The notes beneath the pieces were generated by a model that saw nothing but the letters and a program-made list of their open reading frames with translations, was not told the DNA's origin and made no database searches. A stretch of 64,000 nt of DNA from Lichenibacterium minor (lineage in GTDB: Bacteria > Pseudomonadota > Alphaproteobacteria > Rhizobiales > Beijerinckiaceae). The DNA lies in the NCBI RefSeq assembly GCF_004137685.1, contig NZ_QYBB01000003.1:186001-250000 (forward strand), written 5' to 3'. Each line of letters opens with the position of its first letter. Position 1 is the first letter of the stretch. Positions 28,188-37,385 of this stretch are shown here, piece by piece. The translations under genes and the position numbers were made by a program.

Positions 28188-29093
28188 TCACCGGAAAAGG
28201 AGGCCGGACAGCCTGCGCCGCCCCGCCGCCGAGGCCGGATCGGCGAACCCCCATTCTTCGAAGAACTTCAGGAGCTGCATCCGCGCCCCATCGTCGTTCC
28301 AACTGCGGTCCGCCTTGATGATGTCAAGGAGCGCGTCCGCGGCCTCCTGCCGCTTGCCGCGGGCGTTGAGCGCCAGCGCATAGTCGAAGCGCGCCTGATG
28401 GTCCGCGGGGTCCGCCTCCATGCGGCGCATGAGATCCGCGGCGTCGCCGAGGTTGGCGCTCTGCTCGGCGTTCTCGATCGCGGCGCGGGCCGCCGCCACG
28501 GCGGGGTCCGCCGCCGCCGAGCCGGTCGCCAGCGCCAGCACGGCCTTGGCTTGGTCGAGGTCGCCGGCGTCGAGGTGGAGGCGGGCGAGGCCCGCCAGGG
28601 CGGCGCCGTTCGCCTCGTCCTCGGCCAGGATCTCCGAATAGATGGCGGCGGCGGTTTCGGCATCGCCCTCGGCGGCCGCGGCCGCGGCCTCCTCCAGCAT
28701 CTCCTTGACGGGATCGCCCATCGGCCCGGCGATGCGCTCCAGGAACTGCTTGATCTGCGACTCGGGCAGCGAGCCCACGAAGCCGTCGACCGGCTGGCCG
28801 CGCTGGAACGCGATCACGGCCGGGATCGACTGGATGCCGAGCTGGCCGGCGATCTCGGGATGGTCGTCGATGTTCATCTTGACCATCTTGACCTTGCCGC
28901 CCGAGGCCGCGACGGCCTTCTCGAGCACCGGGCCGAGCTGCTTGCAGGGGCCGCACCAGGGCGCCCAGAAGTCGACCAGTACGGGCTGGCGCGCCGATTC
29001 GGCGATCACGTCCTGGCGGAAGCTCGCCGTGGTGACGTCCTTCGTGGCTGCGGGGGCCGACCCGCCCCCGATGGTGACATTCCCGAACGACAT
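28188..29093 (-). CDS. cnoX: Thioredoxin-TPR protein (CnoX/YbbN-like)
   Basis: 301 residues. A thioredoxin domain (about 20-125) carries an intact WCGPC active site (VDFWAPWCGPCKQLGPV), PEIAGQLGIQSIP with the cis-Pro, and a C-terminal helical TPR-like region from about residue 130. E. coli CnoX has lost the redox motif and works as a chaperone (holdase) feeding GroEL. Here the Cys pair is kept, as in Caulobacter-type CnoX, so reductase activity is expected as well. ATG 29093 fits the family. In related genomes a trxA-like gene directly follows addA. Here it heads the Lon-N/Trm112 operon instead. Confidence 0.92.
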   Translation of the reverse strand: MSFGNVTIGGGSAPAATKDVTTASFRQDVIAESARQPVLVDFWAPWCGPCKQLGPVLEKAVAASGGKVKMVKMNIDDHPEIAGQLGIQSIPAVIAFQRGQPVDGFVGSLPESQIKQFLERIAGPMGDPVKEMLEEAAAAAAEGDAETAAAIYSEILAEDEANGAALAGLARLHLDAGDLDQAKAVLALATGSAAADPAVAAARAAIENAEQSANLGDAADLMRRMEADPADHQARFDYALALNARGKRQEAADALLDIIKADRSWNDDGARMQLLKFFEEWGFADPASAAGRRRLSGLLFR

Positions 29094-29188
29094 CGAAGCT
29101 CCCCGGATCCGCAGGGCCGCCGCGGCGGCCCGTTCGCGGGGAACATGGGGCGGGTGCGGCGGATGTGCAACACGCGGGATCGGCGATG

Positions 29189-30178
29189 CTAATCGCCCTC
29201 GCGGTTGTGCAGCCGCCGCTCCCAATCCAGCGCCTGCCCCACGATGGCGTCGAGGTCGTCGTGCCGCGGGACCCAGCCGAGTTCGGCCCGAATGCGGTCG
29301 TTCGAGGCCACGATGGCGGCGGGGTCGCCGGGGCGGCGCGGCGACATGACCGCTTCGACGTCGACGCCCGACACGCGGCGCACGACCTCCACGACCTCCT
29401 TCACCGAGTAGCCGCGGGCGTAGCCGACGTTGCAGGTGAGGCTCGCGCCGCCCCCCCGCAGGTGCCGCAGCGCGTCCATGTGGGCCTGGGCGAGGTCGGT
29501 CACCTGGATGTAGTCGCGCAGGCAGGTGCCGTCGGGGGTGGGATAATCGTCGCCGTAGATCTGCATCCGCTCCCGACGCCCCAGCGCGGTCTGGACGGCC
29601 ACCTTGATGAGGTGGGTCGCGTTTCGCGTCGACTGGCCGGCCCGGCCCTTCGGGTCCGCCCCCGCGACGTTGAAGTAGCGCAGCACGACGGAGCGGAGGC
29701 CGTGGGCCACCCCGGCGTCCTCCAGCATCCACTCCACCATCAGCTTCGATCGGCCATAGGGCGACACGGGCTTCAACGGCCGGTCTTCCGTGACGAGGCC
29801 CGCGTCGGTTTCACCGTAGACGGCGGCCGTCGACGAGAAGATGAACCGTTCCACCCCGGCCCGCACCGCGCTTTCGATGAGGTTTCGCGCCTTGGCGGTG
29901 TTGTTGAGGTAGTAGCCGAGCGGGTCGGCCACGGAATCCGGCACGACGATCTTCGCCGCGAAATGCGCGATGGCGTCGACGGCGTGCTCGGCGATGACGC
30001 GCTCCACGAGGGCCTGGTCGCCGAAGTCGCCCTCGACCAGGGCGACGCCGGCCGGCACGGCGGAACGGAACCCGGTCGAAAGGTCGTCCACCACGACGAC
30101 GCGCTCGCCGGCATCGACGAGGGCCAGCACCATGTGGCTGCCGATGTATCCAGCCCCGCCCGTGACCAGAACCGTCAT
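29189..30178 (-). CDS. galE: UDP-glucose 4-epimerase
   Basis: 329-residue extended short-chain dehydrogenase. NAD-binding GGAGYIGSHMV at the start, FAAKIVVPDSV, the SSTAAVYGE strand with the catalytic Ser/Thr, and the active-site SPYGRSKLMVE (YxxxK). LRYFNVAGADPKGR and GTCLRDYIQVTDLAQAH are typical of GalE. It interconverts UDP-glucose and UDP-galactose for surface polysaccharide. Divergent from galU with a 203-base shared upstream region, so both enzymes of the UDP-sugar branch may be co-regulated. Confidence 0.95.
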   Translation of the reverse strand: MTVLVTGGAGYIGSHMVLALVDAGERVVVVDDLSTGFRSAVPAGVALVEGDFGDQALVERVIAEHAVDAIAHFAAKIVVPDSVADPLGYYLNNTAKARNLIESAVRAGVERFIFSSTAAVYGETDAGLVTEDRPLKPVSPYGRSKLMVEWMLEDAGVAHGLRSVVLRYFNVAGADPKGRAGQSTRNATHLIKVAVQTALGRRERMQIYGDDYPTPDGTCLRDYIQVTDLAQAHMDALRHLRGGGASLTCNVGYARGYSVKEVVEVVRRVSGVDVEAVMSPRRPGDPAAIVASNDRIRAELGWVPRHDDLDAIVGQALDWERRLHNREGD

Positions 30179-30381
30179 GTGTCCGTCCTTTCCCGATCGC
30201 CGCCGGCACTTTCGCGCGACGCATGCACCACCATCAACCCGCCATAAACTCCGATGTTGAACAAAGCGCATGCGTTTTGCGGGTTGGAGTTGCTATCTGG
30301 CGTGTTCAGCCCCCATTCAAGCGGGACGGGACCGGATGGCGAGCGCGAACGGTCAGGCAGTGTCAGGGTGAGAACGGTCCC

Positions 30382-31266
30382 ATGAAGAAGATTCGGAAAG
30401 CGGTGTTCCCGGTGGCGGGGCTCGGCACGCGGTTCCTGCCGGCCACGAAGTCGATCCCCAAGGAGATGCTGACCGTGGTGGACCGGCCCGTGCTGCAGCA
30501 CGTCGTCGACGAGGCGCGGGAAGCCGGGATCGAACACTTCGTCTTCGTCACCGGGCGCAACAAGGCCGTCATCGAGGACCACTTCGACATCGCCTACGAA
30601 CTCGAGGACACGCTGAGGCGCCGCGGCAAGGAGAAGGAATATCAGGCCATGATGGCCGACCTGCCGGCCGCGGGATCGACGAGCTTCACCCGCCAGCAGC
30701 AGCCGCTGGGCCTCGGCCACGCCATCTGGTGCGCGCGCGACATCATCGGCGACGAGCCCTTCGCGGTGCTGCTGCCGGACATGATCACCCTGCCGGGCCG
30801 CCGCGGCGGCCGCTGCCTGCAGCAGTGCATCGAAACCTACGATCGCCACGGCGGAAACGTCATCGCGGTCGAGGAGGTGCCGGAAGACCAGACCCACCAG
30901 TACGGCGTGGTGTCGATCGGCTCCGACAAGGGCTCCGAGTTCGAGATCACCGGCATGGTGGAGAAGCCCGCGCAGGGCACCGCGCCCTCGACCTCGATCA
31001 TCTCCGGCCGGTACATCCTCGACCCTTCGGTGTTCGACGTGCTGGCGCGCGGCGAGAAGGGCGCGGGCGGCGAGATCCAGCTCACCGACGCCATGAAGAC
31101 GATGGTGGGCACCCAGCCGTTCCACGGCACGCGCTTCGACGGCCTCACCTACGACACCGGCTCGAAGCTCGGCTTCCTCGCCGCCAACGTCGCCTTCGCA
31201 ATGTCGCGGCCCGAGCTGGCCGAGGGCTTCCGCGCCGAGCTGAAGAAGATCGTCGGCACCCTTTGA
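30382..31266 (+). CDS. galU: UTP-glucose-1-phosphate uridylyltransferase
   Basis: 294 residues; makes UDP-glucose from UTP and glucose-1-phosphate. FPVAGLGTRFLPATKSIPKE is the nucleotide-binding signature; VVDRPVLQHVVDEA, GLGHAIWCARDIIG, AVLLPDMI (metal-binding Asp), VEKPAQGTAPS and YDTGSKLGFLAAN complete the family pattern. ATG 30382 gives the usual MKKIRKAVFP start. It supplies UDP-glucose to the divergent GalE and to exopolysaccharide or glucan synthesis. Plus-strand neighbour of the CobW GTPase, 168 bases apart, probably a separate transcript. Confidence 0.97.
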   Translation: MKKIRKAVFPVAGLGTRFLPATKSIPKEMLTVVDRPVLQHVVDEAREAGIEHFVFVTGRNKAVIEDHFDIAYELEDTLRRRGKEKEYQAMMADLPAAGSTSFTRQQQPLGLGHAIWCARDIIGDEPFAVLLPDMITLPGRRGGRCLQQCIETYDRHGGNVIAVEEVPEDQTHQYGVVSIGSDKGSEFEITGMVEKPAQGTAPSTSIISGRYILDPSVFDVLARGEKGAGGEIQLTDAMKTMVGTQPFHGTRFDGLTYDTGSKLGFLAANVAFAMSRPELAEGFRAELKKIVGTL

Positions 31267-31434
31267 CCGGGGGCGCGTCGGCCGATCCCCGGCCCGACGC
31301 GACGGCTTCCGGCCCGCCCGGGCGGGCGGCCTCGGGTGGCTTTCAATCCGAGCCGTCGCTACAACATGACGACGACGCGCGGCATCGCCCGATGCCGGAT
31401 CGGCCACGGCACGCGCGCGTCTTCGGAGACCCCC

Positions 31435-32457
31435 ATGGACAAGATCCCCGTCACCGTGCTCACCGGCTATCTCGGGGCCGGCAAGACGACCCTGCTGAAC
31501 CGGATCCTCACCGAGCAGCACGGCAAGAAATACGCCGTCATCGTCAATGAGTTCGGCGAGATCGGCATCGACAACGACCTCGTGGTGGGCGCCGACGAGG
31601 AAGTGTTCGAGATGAACAACGGCTGCATCTGCTGCACGGTGCGGGGCGACCTGATCCGCATCCTGGAAGGCCTGATGAAGCGGCGCGGCAAGTTCGACGC
31701 CATCATCGTCGAAACGACCGGCCTCGCCGACCCGGCCCCCGTGGCGCAGACCTTCTTCGTCGACCAGGAGGTGCAGGACACCGCCCGCCTCGACGCCGTG
31801 GTGACGGTCGCCGACGCCAAGTGGCTCAGCGAACGCTTGAAGGACGCCCCCGAGGCCAAGAACCAGATCGCCTTCGCGGACGTCATCGTGCTCAACAAGA
31901 TCGACACGGTGGAGCCGGCCAAGCTGCGCGAGGTCGAGGCCCGCATCCGCGCCATCAATCCCTATGCGAAGCTCCACAAGGCCGAGCGCTGCAACGTGCC
32001 GCTCGACGCCGTGCTGGAACGGAACGCCTTCAACCTCGACCGCATCCTCGAGATCGAGCCCGACTTCCTCGTCGAGGACGACGGCCACGATCACGATCAC
32101 GATCATGGCGCGCACGACCATGGCCATCACCATCATGGCGGCCTGAAGCACTACCACGACGAGGACATGCAGTCGGTCGCCATCGCCCACGACGGCGACG
32201 TGGATGCCCAGAAGTTCATGCCCTGGCTCAATGACCTCGTTCAGCGCGAAGGCGGCAAGATCCTGCGCTCGAAGGGCATCCTTGCCTTCAAGGGCGAGCC
32301 CAAGCGCTTCGTGTTCCAGGGCGTCCACATGATGCTCGACGGCGACGTGCAGCGGGACTGGAAGCCCGACGAGAAGCGCCTGTCCAAGGTCGTGTTCATC
32401 GGCCGCGACCTGCCCGAGCAGGCTATCCGCGAGGGCTTCCAGGCCTGCCTGGCCTGA
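31435..32457 (+). CDS. CobW/COG0523 GTPase, zinc-metallochaperone type
   Basis: 340 residues. Walker [13 protein letters not shown], the metal-binding GCICCTV (CxCC), the Walker B region ETTGLADP, and the NKID guanine specificity loop are all present. Between the G domain and the C-terminal CobW_C domain lies a His/Asp-rich loop (about residues 216-238, with many HD and HH repeats) that would bind zinc. This matches the zinc-related YjiA/ZigA-like branch rather than true CobW of cobalamin synthesis, since no cobalamin genes are near. No Zur box is apparent upstream. An earlier in-frame ATG at 31366 exists, but the family start is at 31435. Confidence 0.92.
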   Translation: MDKIPVTVLTGYLGAGKTTLLNRILTEQHGKKYAVIVNEFGEIGIDNDLVVGADEEVFEMNNGCICCTVRGDLIRILEGLMKRRGKFDAIIVETTGLADPAPVAQTFFVDQEVQDTARLDAVVTVADAKWLSERLKDAPEAKNQIAFADVIVLNKIDTVEPAKLREVEARIRAINPYAKLHKAERCNVPLDAVLERNAFNLDRILEIEPDFLVEDDGHDHDHDHGAHDHGHHHHGGLKHYHDEDMQSVAIAHDGDVDAQKFMPWLNDLVQREGGKILRSKGILAFKGEPKRFVFQGVHMMLDGDVQRDWKPDEKRLSKVVFIGRDLPEQAIREGFQACLA

Positions 32458-32545
32458 AGCGGCACCGGCTCGTCGGTCTGCCCCCATCGCCGCTGGCGTC
32501 CCGGGTTCCGGCCCCACCCGGGACGGCAGCGGAAAGCGGGCGGGT

Positions 32546-34012
32546 TCACCCGGCTGTCGAGATGTCCCGCCCCGTCGACGGGCCGCGCTCCGGCACGGCC
32601 GGCGTCGCAGCGCGGGGAGGTTCGGCCTTCCGCACCGCGGCCGGCAGGCTCATAACGGCGCGCAGCCCCGGCCCGTTGTCCGACAGGTGCAGTTCCCCGC
32701 CGTGCAGCCGCGCGATGGCGGCGGCCAGCGACAGGCCGAGGCCCGAGCCCGGCCGCGACCGCGACCCTTCCAGCCTGACGAAGCGGTCGAGCACGCGGGT
32801 GCGGTCGGCGGCCGGGATGCCGCGCCCGCGGTCCGCCACCGCGATCTCCACCCTGTCGCCCGCGCGTCGCGCCGAAACCGCGACGGCGGAGCCTTCGCCG
32901 TCCGTCGCCGTGCCGTATTTCAGGGCGTTGTCGATGAGGTTGGCGACCCCCTGCCCGAGCAGCTCGCGGTTCAGCAGCACCCCGAGGCCGGGCTCGACCT
33001 CCGCCGAGAACCGGACGCCGTCTTCCTCGGCCGACGGTTCGTAGAGCTCGGCGACGTCGGCCACGACGGCACCGGCGTCGCCCACCACCAGCGCGTCGCG
33101 GCCCGCGCCGGCCTCGGCCCTGGCGATCATCAGCAGCGCGTTGAACACGGCGATCAGCCCATCGGCCTCCCCGATCACCCTTTCGAGGGCGCCGCGCTGG
33201 CGCTCGGCGTCGTCGTCGGCCCGCAGCGCCTCCTCGGCGCCGTTGCGAAGCCGCGTCAGCGGCGTGCGGAGGTCGTGGGCGATGTTGTCGGACACTTCGC
33301 GCAGGCCGACCATCAGGCCGGCGATGCGGGCGATCATGGCGTTGAGGTTGGCGGCGAGCCGGTCGAGCTCGTCGCCCGTGCCGGCCAACGGCAGGCGGCG
33401 CGACAGGTCGCCCTCCATGATGGTGCGGGCGCTGGCGTTCATGGCGTCGACGCGGCGCAGGATGCGGAGCGACATGACGAGCCCGCCCACGAGCCCCACC
33501 AGCATGACCCAGAACAGCGAGGTGAACAGCGCGTGGATCATCACGTCGCGCAGGTTCTCGCGCTCCTCGAGGTCGCGTCCCACGAGGAGGCGGAAGCCGC
33601 TCGGCAGCAGCAGCACCTGGGCGAGCGCGATGTGCGAGGCGCGCCTTTCGCTGTGGCGCTCGTAGCTGATCTCGATCAGGCCAGGATGGTCGATGACGCC
33701 CGGCGGCAGCGCCGCGACGTTGCCGGCCAGCGGCTCCCCGGCGTAGTTGGTGACGAGGTAGAGCGAGGCCCCGGGCTGCTCCGTGCGGCGCTGCACGGCG
33801 GTGATGAGCTGGCGGATGCCGCCGGTGTCGTATTGTTCGCTCAGGCCGTTGGTTTCCGCCTGGATGGTCTGGCCGATCTGGCCGTCGAGGAGCTGGTTGA
33901 CGTCCCAGTCGATGCCGCCGAGCACCACGCCGGCCCCGATGGCGAAGATGACGAGGTAGGCGAGCGACAGCTTGAAGGCCGTCGTGCGGAACAGCTTACC
34001 GACGATCGTCAC
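32546..34012 (-). CDS. Sensor histidine kinase, partner of the degP-linked regulator
   Basis: 488 residues. Transmembrane helix 1 (about 12-34), a periplasmic domain of roughly 125 residues, helix 2 (about 160-183), a HAMP linker, HisKA with the phospho-accepting His246 in IAHDLRTPLTR, and HATPase_c with NLIDNALKY, VADRGRGIP and SGLGLSLAAAIARLHGG. GTG start at 34012; the start overlaps the end of the response-regulator gene by 17 bases, so the pair is translationally coupled. The operon order degP - regulator - kinase suggests an envelope-stress sensor, functionally like CpxA, although the sequence is not close enough to name it so. Downstream, the gene converges with the CobW gene. Confidence 0.93.
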   Translation of the reverse strand: MTIVGKLFRTTAFKLSLAYLVIFAIGAGVVLGGIDWDVNQLLDGQIGQTIQAETNGLSEQYDTGGIRQLITAVQRRTEQPGASLYLVTNYAGEPLAGNVAALPPGVIDHPGLIEISYERHSERRASHIALAQVLLLPSGFRLLVGRDLEERENLRDVMIHALFTSLFWVMLVGLVGGLVMSLRILRRVDAMNASARTIMEGDLSRRLPLAGTGDELDRLAANLNAMIARIAGLMVGLREVSDNIAHDLRTPLTRLRNGAEEALRADDDAERQRGALERVIGEADGLIAVFNALLMIARAEAGAGRDALVVGDAGAVVADVAELYEPSAEEDGVRFSAEVEPGLGVLLNRELLGQGVANLIDNALKYGTATDGEGSAVAVSARRAGDRVEIAVADRGRGIPAADRTRVLDRFVRLEGSRSRPGSGLGLSLAAAIARLHGGELHLSDNGPGLRAVMSLPAAVRKAEPPRAATPAVPERGPSTGRDISTAG

Positions 34013-34679
34013 GGATCATGTATCCGGCGCCCCGCACCGTGTGCAGCAACGGCGCTTCCGAGCCCCGGTCGATCTTCGATCGCAGCCGCGAGATATGGAC
34101 ATCGATGACGTTGGTCTGCGGGTCGAAGTGGTAGTCCCACACGTGCTCGAGCAGCATGGTGCGGGTGACGACCTGGCCGGCGTTGCGCATCAGGTATTCG
34201 AGCAGGCGAAATTCGCGCGGCTGCACCGGGATGTCCTTGCCGTTGCGCGACACCTTGTGGGCGAGGCGATCGAGCTCCAGCGAGCCGACGCGGTAGAGCG
34301 TGGTTTCCCCGCTGTCGAGGGGCTTGCGCCGCGCCAGGATCTCCACGCGGGCGAGCAGTTCGGAGAAGCTGTAGGGCTTGGGAAGGTAGTCGTCGCCGCC
34401 GGCGCGCAACCCCTTCACGCGGTCGTCGACCTGTCCCAGCGCCGACAGGATCAGCACCGGCGTTTCGACCTTCTGCGCCCGCAAGCCGCCGATCAGCGAC
34501 AGGCCGTCGAGCTTCGGCAGCATGCGGTCGACGACCAGCACCTCGTATTGGCCGTCCTGCGCCATCGCGTAGCCCTGGAGGCCGTCGGACGCGACGTCGG
34601 CGGCGTGGCCGGCCTCGCCGAAGGCCTTGACGAGGTAGCTCGACGCCTCGGGATCGTCCTCGATCACCAGGATGCGCAT
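33996..34679 (-). CDS. OmpR-family response regulator, degP-linked
   Basis: 227 residues. Receiver: MRILVIEDDPEAS, phospho-accepting Asp51 in VVDRMLPKLDG, ILSALGQVDDRVKG, Lys101 in YLPKPYSFSELLAR. The C-terminal winged helix (Trans_reg_C) reads VQPREFRLLEYLMRNAGQVVTR and NVIDVHISRLRSKID. Located 140 bases downstream of degP with only a hairpin between, and overlapping the kinase gene by 17 bases. A direct repeat of GTAAG with 11-base spacing upstream of degP is a plausible binding site, which would make the operon autoregulated. Confidence 0.95.
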   Translation of the reverse strand: MRILVIEDDPEASSYLVKAFGEAGHAADVASDGLQGYAMAQDGQYEVLVVDRMLPKLDGLSLIGGLRAQKVETPVLILSALGQVDDRVKGLRAGGDDYLPKPYSFSELLARVEILARRKPLDSGETTLYRVGSLELDRLAHKVSRNGKDIPVQPREFRLLEYLMRNAGQVVTRTMLLEHVWDYHFDPQTNVIDVHISRLRSKIDRGSEAPLLHTVRGAGYMIRDDRR

Positions 34680-34725
34680 GACGGTCGGGTCCTGACATTC
34701 GTTGAAAGGGTGTTGGCAAGGAAAC

Positions 34726-34753
34726 GGCAGGCCGGGCCTTCGCCCGACCTGCC
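34726..34753 (-). terminator. Hairpin between degP and the regulator genes
   Basis: Imperfect stem: GGCAGG and CGGGC arms around a TTC-type loop with one internal mismatch. Read on the minus strand it is followed by GTTTCCTT. It probably attenuates read-through from degP into the two-component genes rather than ending the transcript fully. Confidence 0.4.
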
Positions 34754-34819
34754 GCCCTCTCACCCGGGTCCCGCGCCCCTCGGGGGGCGCCGGGCGCGCG
34801 GAAACCCGGGAAGCTCCGT

Positions 34820-36328
34820 TCAGCCCGCGTTGGTGGTCGACAGCGCGACGTAGCGCACGTTGTCGCCCGTCTTCACGCGGAGCAGCACCGCCTTGTGGCC
34901 GTCCTTCTTGGCATCGGCGAGCGCGGCCGAAACGTCGGACGGCTTGGACACCGACTTGCCGGCGGCTTCCAGGATCACGTCGCCGGTCTGCAGGCCCTTC
35001 TGGGCCGCGGTGCCGTCCGGATCGATGTCCGCCACCACCACGCCGGAGCTGCCGGCGCCGGCGATCGAGGCGGCCGGGGCGAGCGTCAGGCCGTAGCTCG
35101 ACAGCTGGGCCTTCTCGTCCTGCGGCTTCGGCGCGTCCGCCTTGGCCTGCTGGTCGTTCGGCAGGGTGCCGAGCGTCACGTCGACCTGCTTCGAGTTGCC
35201 GTCGTGGTAGACGGTGAGCGCCACCTTCTTGTCGGGGCCGAGGCCCGCGATCTTGCGCGACAGCTCCTTGGGGCCATCCACGGCGTCGTTGTTCACCGCC
35301 GTGATCACGTCGCCCGACTTGATGCCGGCGTCCGCGGCGGGGGAGCCCTTCTGCGGCTCGGCGACCAGCGCGCCCTTGGTGTCCTTCAGGCCGAGCGAGT
35401 CGGCGATGTCGGCCGTCACGGGCTGGATCTGGATCCCGAGCCAGCCGCGGGCCACCGATCCCTTGTCGCGCAGGTCCTGGATGACGCCCTTGGCGACCTC
35501 GGTCGGGATGGCGAAGCCGATGCCGACGCTGCCGCCGGACGGCGAGAAGATCGCGGTGTTGATGCCGACGACCTGGCCCTCGACGTTGAAGGTCGGGCCG
35601 CCCGAGTTGCCGCGGTTCACGGGCGCGTCGATCTGCAGGAAGTCGTCGTAGGGACCGGCGCCGATGTCGCGTCCCCGAGCCGACACGATGCCGGCCGTCA
35701 CGGTGCCGCCGAGGCCGAAGGGGTTGCCGACCGCGATCACCCAGTCGCCGACGCGCGGCACGGCGGGCGCCCACTGGACGAAGGGGTAGTTGGCGCCCGA
35801 CTTCACCTTGATCAGCGCGAGGTCGGTCTTCTTGTCGGTCCCCACCACGGTGGCGGGCACGGTCTTGCCGTCCTGCGTCACGACCTCGACGTCGGTGGCG
35901 TTCTCGACGACGTGGTTGTTCGTGACGATGTAGCCGTCTGCCGAGATGAAGAAGCCGGAGCCCTGGGCCATGCCGACGTGGGGCTTGGCCTTCTGTCCGC
36001 CCATGCCGCGCTGCTGGAACTGGTGGAAGAAGCGCTCGAGCGGATCGCCCTTCGGGATGTTCGGCATGCCCTGCGGCCCGGACTCCTCGTCGTCCGACGC
36101 GTTGCTTTCGACCATCTTGACCTTGACGGAAACGACGGCCGGGCTGACGCGGTCGACCACATCGGCGAAGGAGCCGGGCGCGATGGTGCTCGGGGCCGGC
36201 TGGCCGGCGATCTGGGCGGCCTGCGCGGGCGCGGTGGACAGCAGGCTCGGGGCCGAAACGGCGGCGCCGAGCGCGGTGACGGCCACGGCACCGAGCAGGG
36301 CGGTGCGGATGGTCGGACGCTTGGTCAT
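34820..36328 (-). CDS. degP: Periplasmic Do-family serine protease/chaperone (DegP/HtrA)
   Basis: 502 residues. Signal peptide MTKRPTIRTALLGAVAVTAL with cleavage near APAQA-A. The trypsin-like domain has the full triad: His139 in TNNHVV, Asp169 in KKTDLALIKV, Ser242 in RGNSGGPTF. Two PDZ domains follow (about 295-385, with ARGWLGIQI, and about 405-500). A Q-rich loop (FFHQFQQRG) near residue 100 corresponds to the LA loop. It degrades or refolds misfolded envelope proteins. First gene of an operon with an OmpR-type regulator and a sensor kinase, behind a CpxR-like repeat; E. coli degP is a CpxR target. ATG 36328 places the signal peptide correctly. Confidence 0.96.
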   Translation of the reverse strand: MTKRPTIRTALLGAVAVTALGAAVSAPSLLSTAPAQAAQIAGQPAPSTIAPGSFADVVDRVSPAVVSVKVKMVESNASDDEESGPQGMPNIPKGDPLERFFHQFQQRGMGGQKAKPHVGMAQGSGFFISADGYIVTNNHVVENATDVEVVTQDGKTVPATVVGTDKKTDLALIKVKSGANYPFVQWAPAVPRVGDWVIAVGNPFGLGGTVTAGIVSARGRDIGAGPYDDFLQIDAPVNRGNSGGPTFNVEGQVVGINTAIFSPSGGSVGIGFAIPTEVAKGVIQDLRDKGSVARGWLGIQIQPVTADIADSLGLKDTKGALVAEPQKGSPAADAGIKSGDVITAVNNDAVDGPKELSRKIAGLGPDKKVALTVYHDGNSKQVDVTLGTLPNDQQAKADAPKPQDEKAQLSSYGLTLAPAASIAGAGSSGVVVADIDPDGTAAQKGLQTGDVILEAAGKSVSKPSDVSAALADAKKDGHKAVLLRVKTGDNVRYVALSTTNAG

Positions 36329-36434
36329 GGGGAAGGCTCCTGGTCGTCGGGCGGCGCGTCGAGCGCGCCGTCTCCATGGCCAGCAACATGGGGCCCGGCA
36401 CCTTGCCTTGCCATTTCCCGGGGATGAATCTTTA

Positions 36435-36450
36435 GTAAGGTGGGCGTAAG
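36435..36450. promoter_or_regulatory. CpxR-like direct repeat upstream of degP
   Basis: GTAAG at 36435-36439 and again at 36446-36450, exactly 11 bases (one helical turn) apart, about 107 bases upstream of the degP start. Tandem half-sites at this spacing are typical for OmpR-family regulators; E. coli CpxR uses GTAAA-N5-GTAAA at degP. Likely bound by the regulator encoded two genes downstream. Inference from pattern and context. Confidence 0.5.
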
Positions 36451-36488
36451 TTTCGAGCACCCCGGTCCGGGCGTCCCCGGAACGCGAA

Positions 36489-36512
36489 AAGGGCCGGCAT
36501 GTGCCGGCCCTT
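36489..36512 (-). terminator. Intrinsic terminator of infC
   Basis: Perfect stem AAGGGCCGGCA / TGCCGGCCCTT with a 2-base centre, starting about 27 bases after the infC stop; on the minus strand it runs into TTTTCGCG. This is a strong intrinsic terminator separating infC from the degP operon. Confidence 0.8.
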
Positions 36513-36538
36513 CGAACGATCCCGCAGGGGTCGGCCGC

Positions 36539-37078
36539 CTATTTGGGCGACAGCACCATCACCATCTGGCGGCCTTCCATCGAGGGCTCGGATTCCACCT
36601 TGGCGATGGCGAGCGTCTCGGTCTTGACCCGATCGAGCAGGCGATAGCCGATGTCCTGGTGCGCCATCTCGCGGCCGCGGAAGCGCAATGTCACCTTGAC
36701 CTTGTCGCCCTCGTCGAAGAACCGCTTCACGGCCCTCATCTTCACGTCGTAATCGTGCTCGTCGATGCCCGGCCGGAGCTTGATCTCCTTGACCTCGACG
36801 ACCTTCTGCCGCTTGCGGGCCTCGGCCTGCTTCTTCTGCTCGGTGAAACGGTGCTTGCCGTAGTCGAGGAGCTTGCACACCGGCGGGGTGGCGTTGGGGA
36901 CGATCTCGACGAGGTCGAGGCCGGCCTCCTCGGCGACCTTCAAGGCTTCCGTGATCTCGGTGACGCCCCGGTTCTGACCCTCGGCATCGATCAGCATCAC
37001 TTCGCGGACGCGGATGTCACGATTGATCTTTGGCCCATCCTTCTGTGGGACCGGAGCGGCTTTCATGGGGCGGCGAAT
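36539..37078 (-). CDS. infC: Translation initiation factor IF-3, AUU start
   Basis: 179 residues; binds the 30S subunit and checks start-codon pairing. Landmarks: [13 protein letters not shown], the long linker helix, [50 protein letters not shown]. The first family-like residues IRRPMKAAP begin at an ATT codon (37078) placed about 7 bases after a strong GAGGAGAG ribosome-binding site; the next ATG (37066) is too far from it. A non-canonical AUU start is conserved in infC and lets IF-3 repress its own translation. The frame is open farther upstream but without family similarity. It has its own terminator; thrS, rpmI and rplT are not adjacent downstream. Confidence 0.96.
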   Translation of the reverse strand: MRRPMKAAPVPQKDGPKINRDIRVREVMLIDAEGQNRGVTEITEALKVAEEAGLDLVEIVPNATPPVCKLLDYGKHRFTEQKKQAEARKRQKVVEVKEIKLRPGIDEHDYDVKMRAVKRFFDEGDKVKVTLRFRGREMAHQDIGYRLLDRVKTETLAIAKVESEPSMEGRQMVMVLSPK

Positions 37079-37385
37079 GGTTCTCTCCTCGAACGGGGAA
37101 GCGGATCGGCGGCAGGCGACGACGAAAGGCCCCGCCGCAGACGGGCGGCGGAGGTTCAATGGGGGAAGATCGGCGTCGCGACCTCAACAGTCAAGCCCGT
37201 TCGTCTCCGAAGGAGAACGGGATTGACAGGCACGCCGCCCGGCGAGCCTATTCGCCGGCGCCGGCGCCGTCCCGCGCCGGGCGACGTCAAGGCGTCACGG
37301 TGACGGGACCGCGCGGCCGGTCTAAGCTCGAGCTCGACCGTGCGGTGCCCGACCCGGGAATGGCCGCTTCGATGGGAATGATTTG
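37079..37385. other. Gene-free stretch upstream of infC
   Basis: About 300 bases between the divergent infC and a receiver gene. It contains the strong infC ribosome-binding site at its left end. The rest has overlapping short open frames only; I see no clear promoter or hairpin. Confidence 0.5.

Noticed and set aside
30277..30299. Promoter-like TTGCGG and TATCTG upstream of galU
   Set aside because: Only 11 bases separate the two elements, too short for a sigma-70 promoter.
31267..31434. Possible Zur operator upstream of the CobW gene
   Set aside because: No A/T-rich palindrome of the Zur type is visible in the interval.
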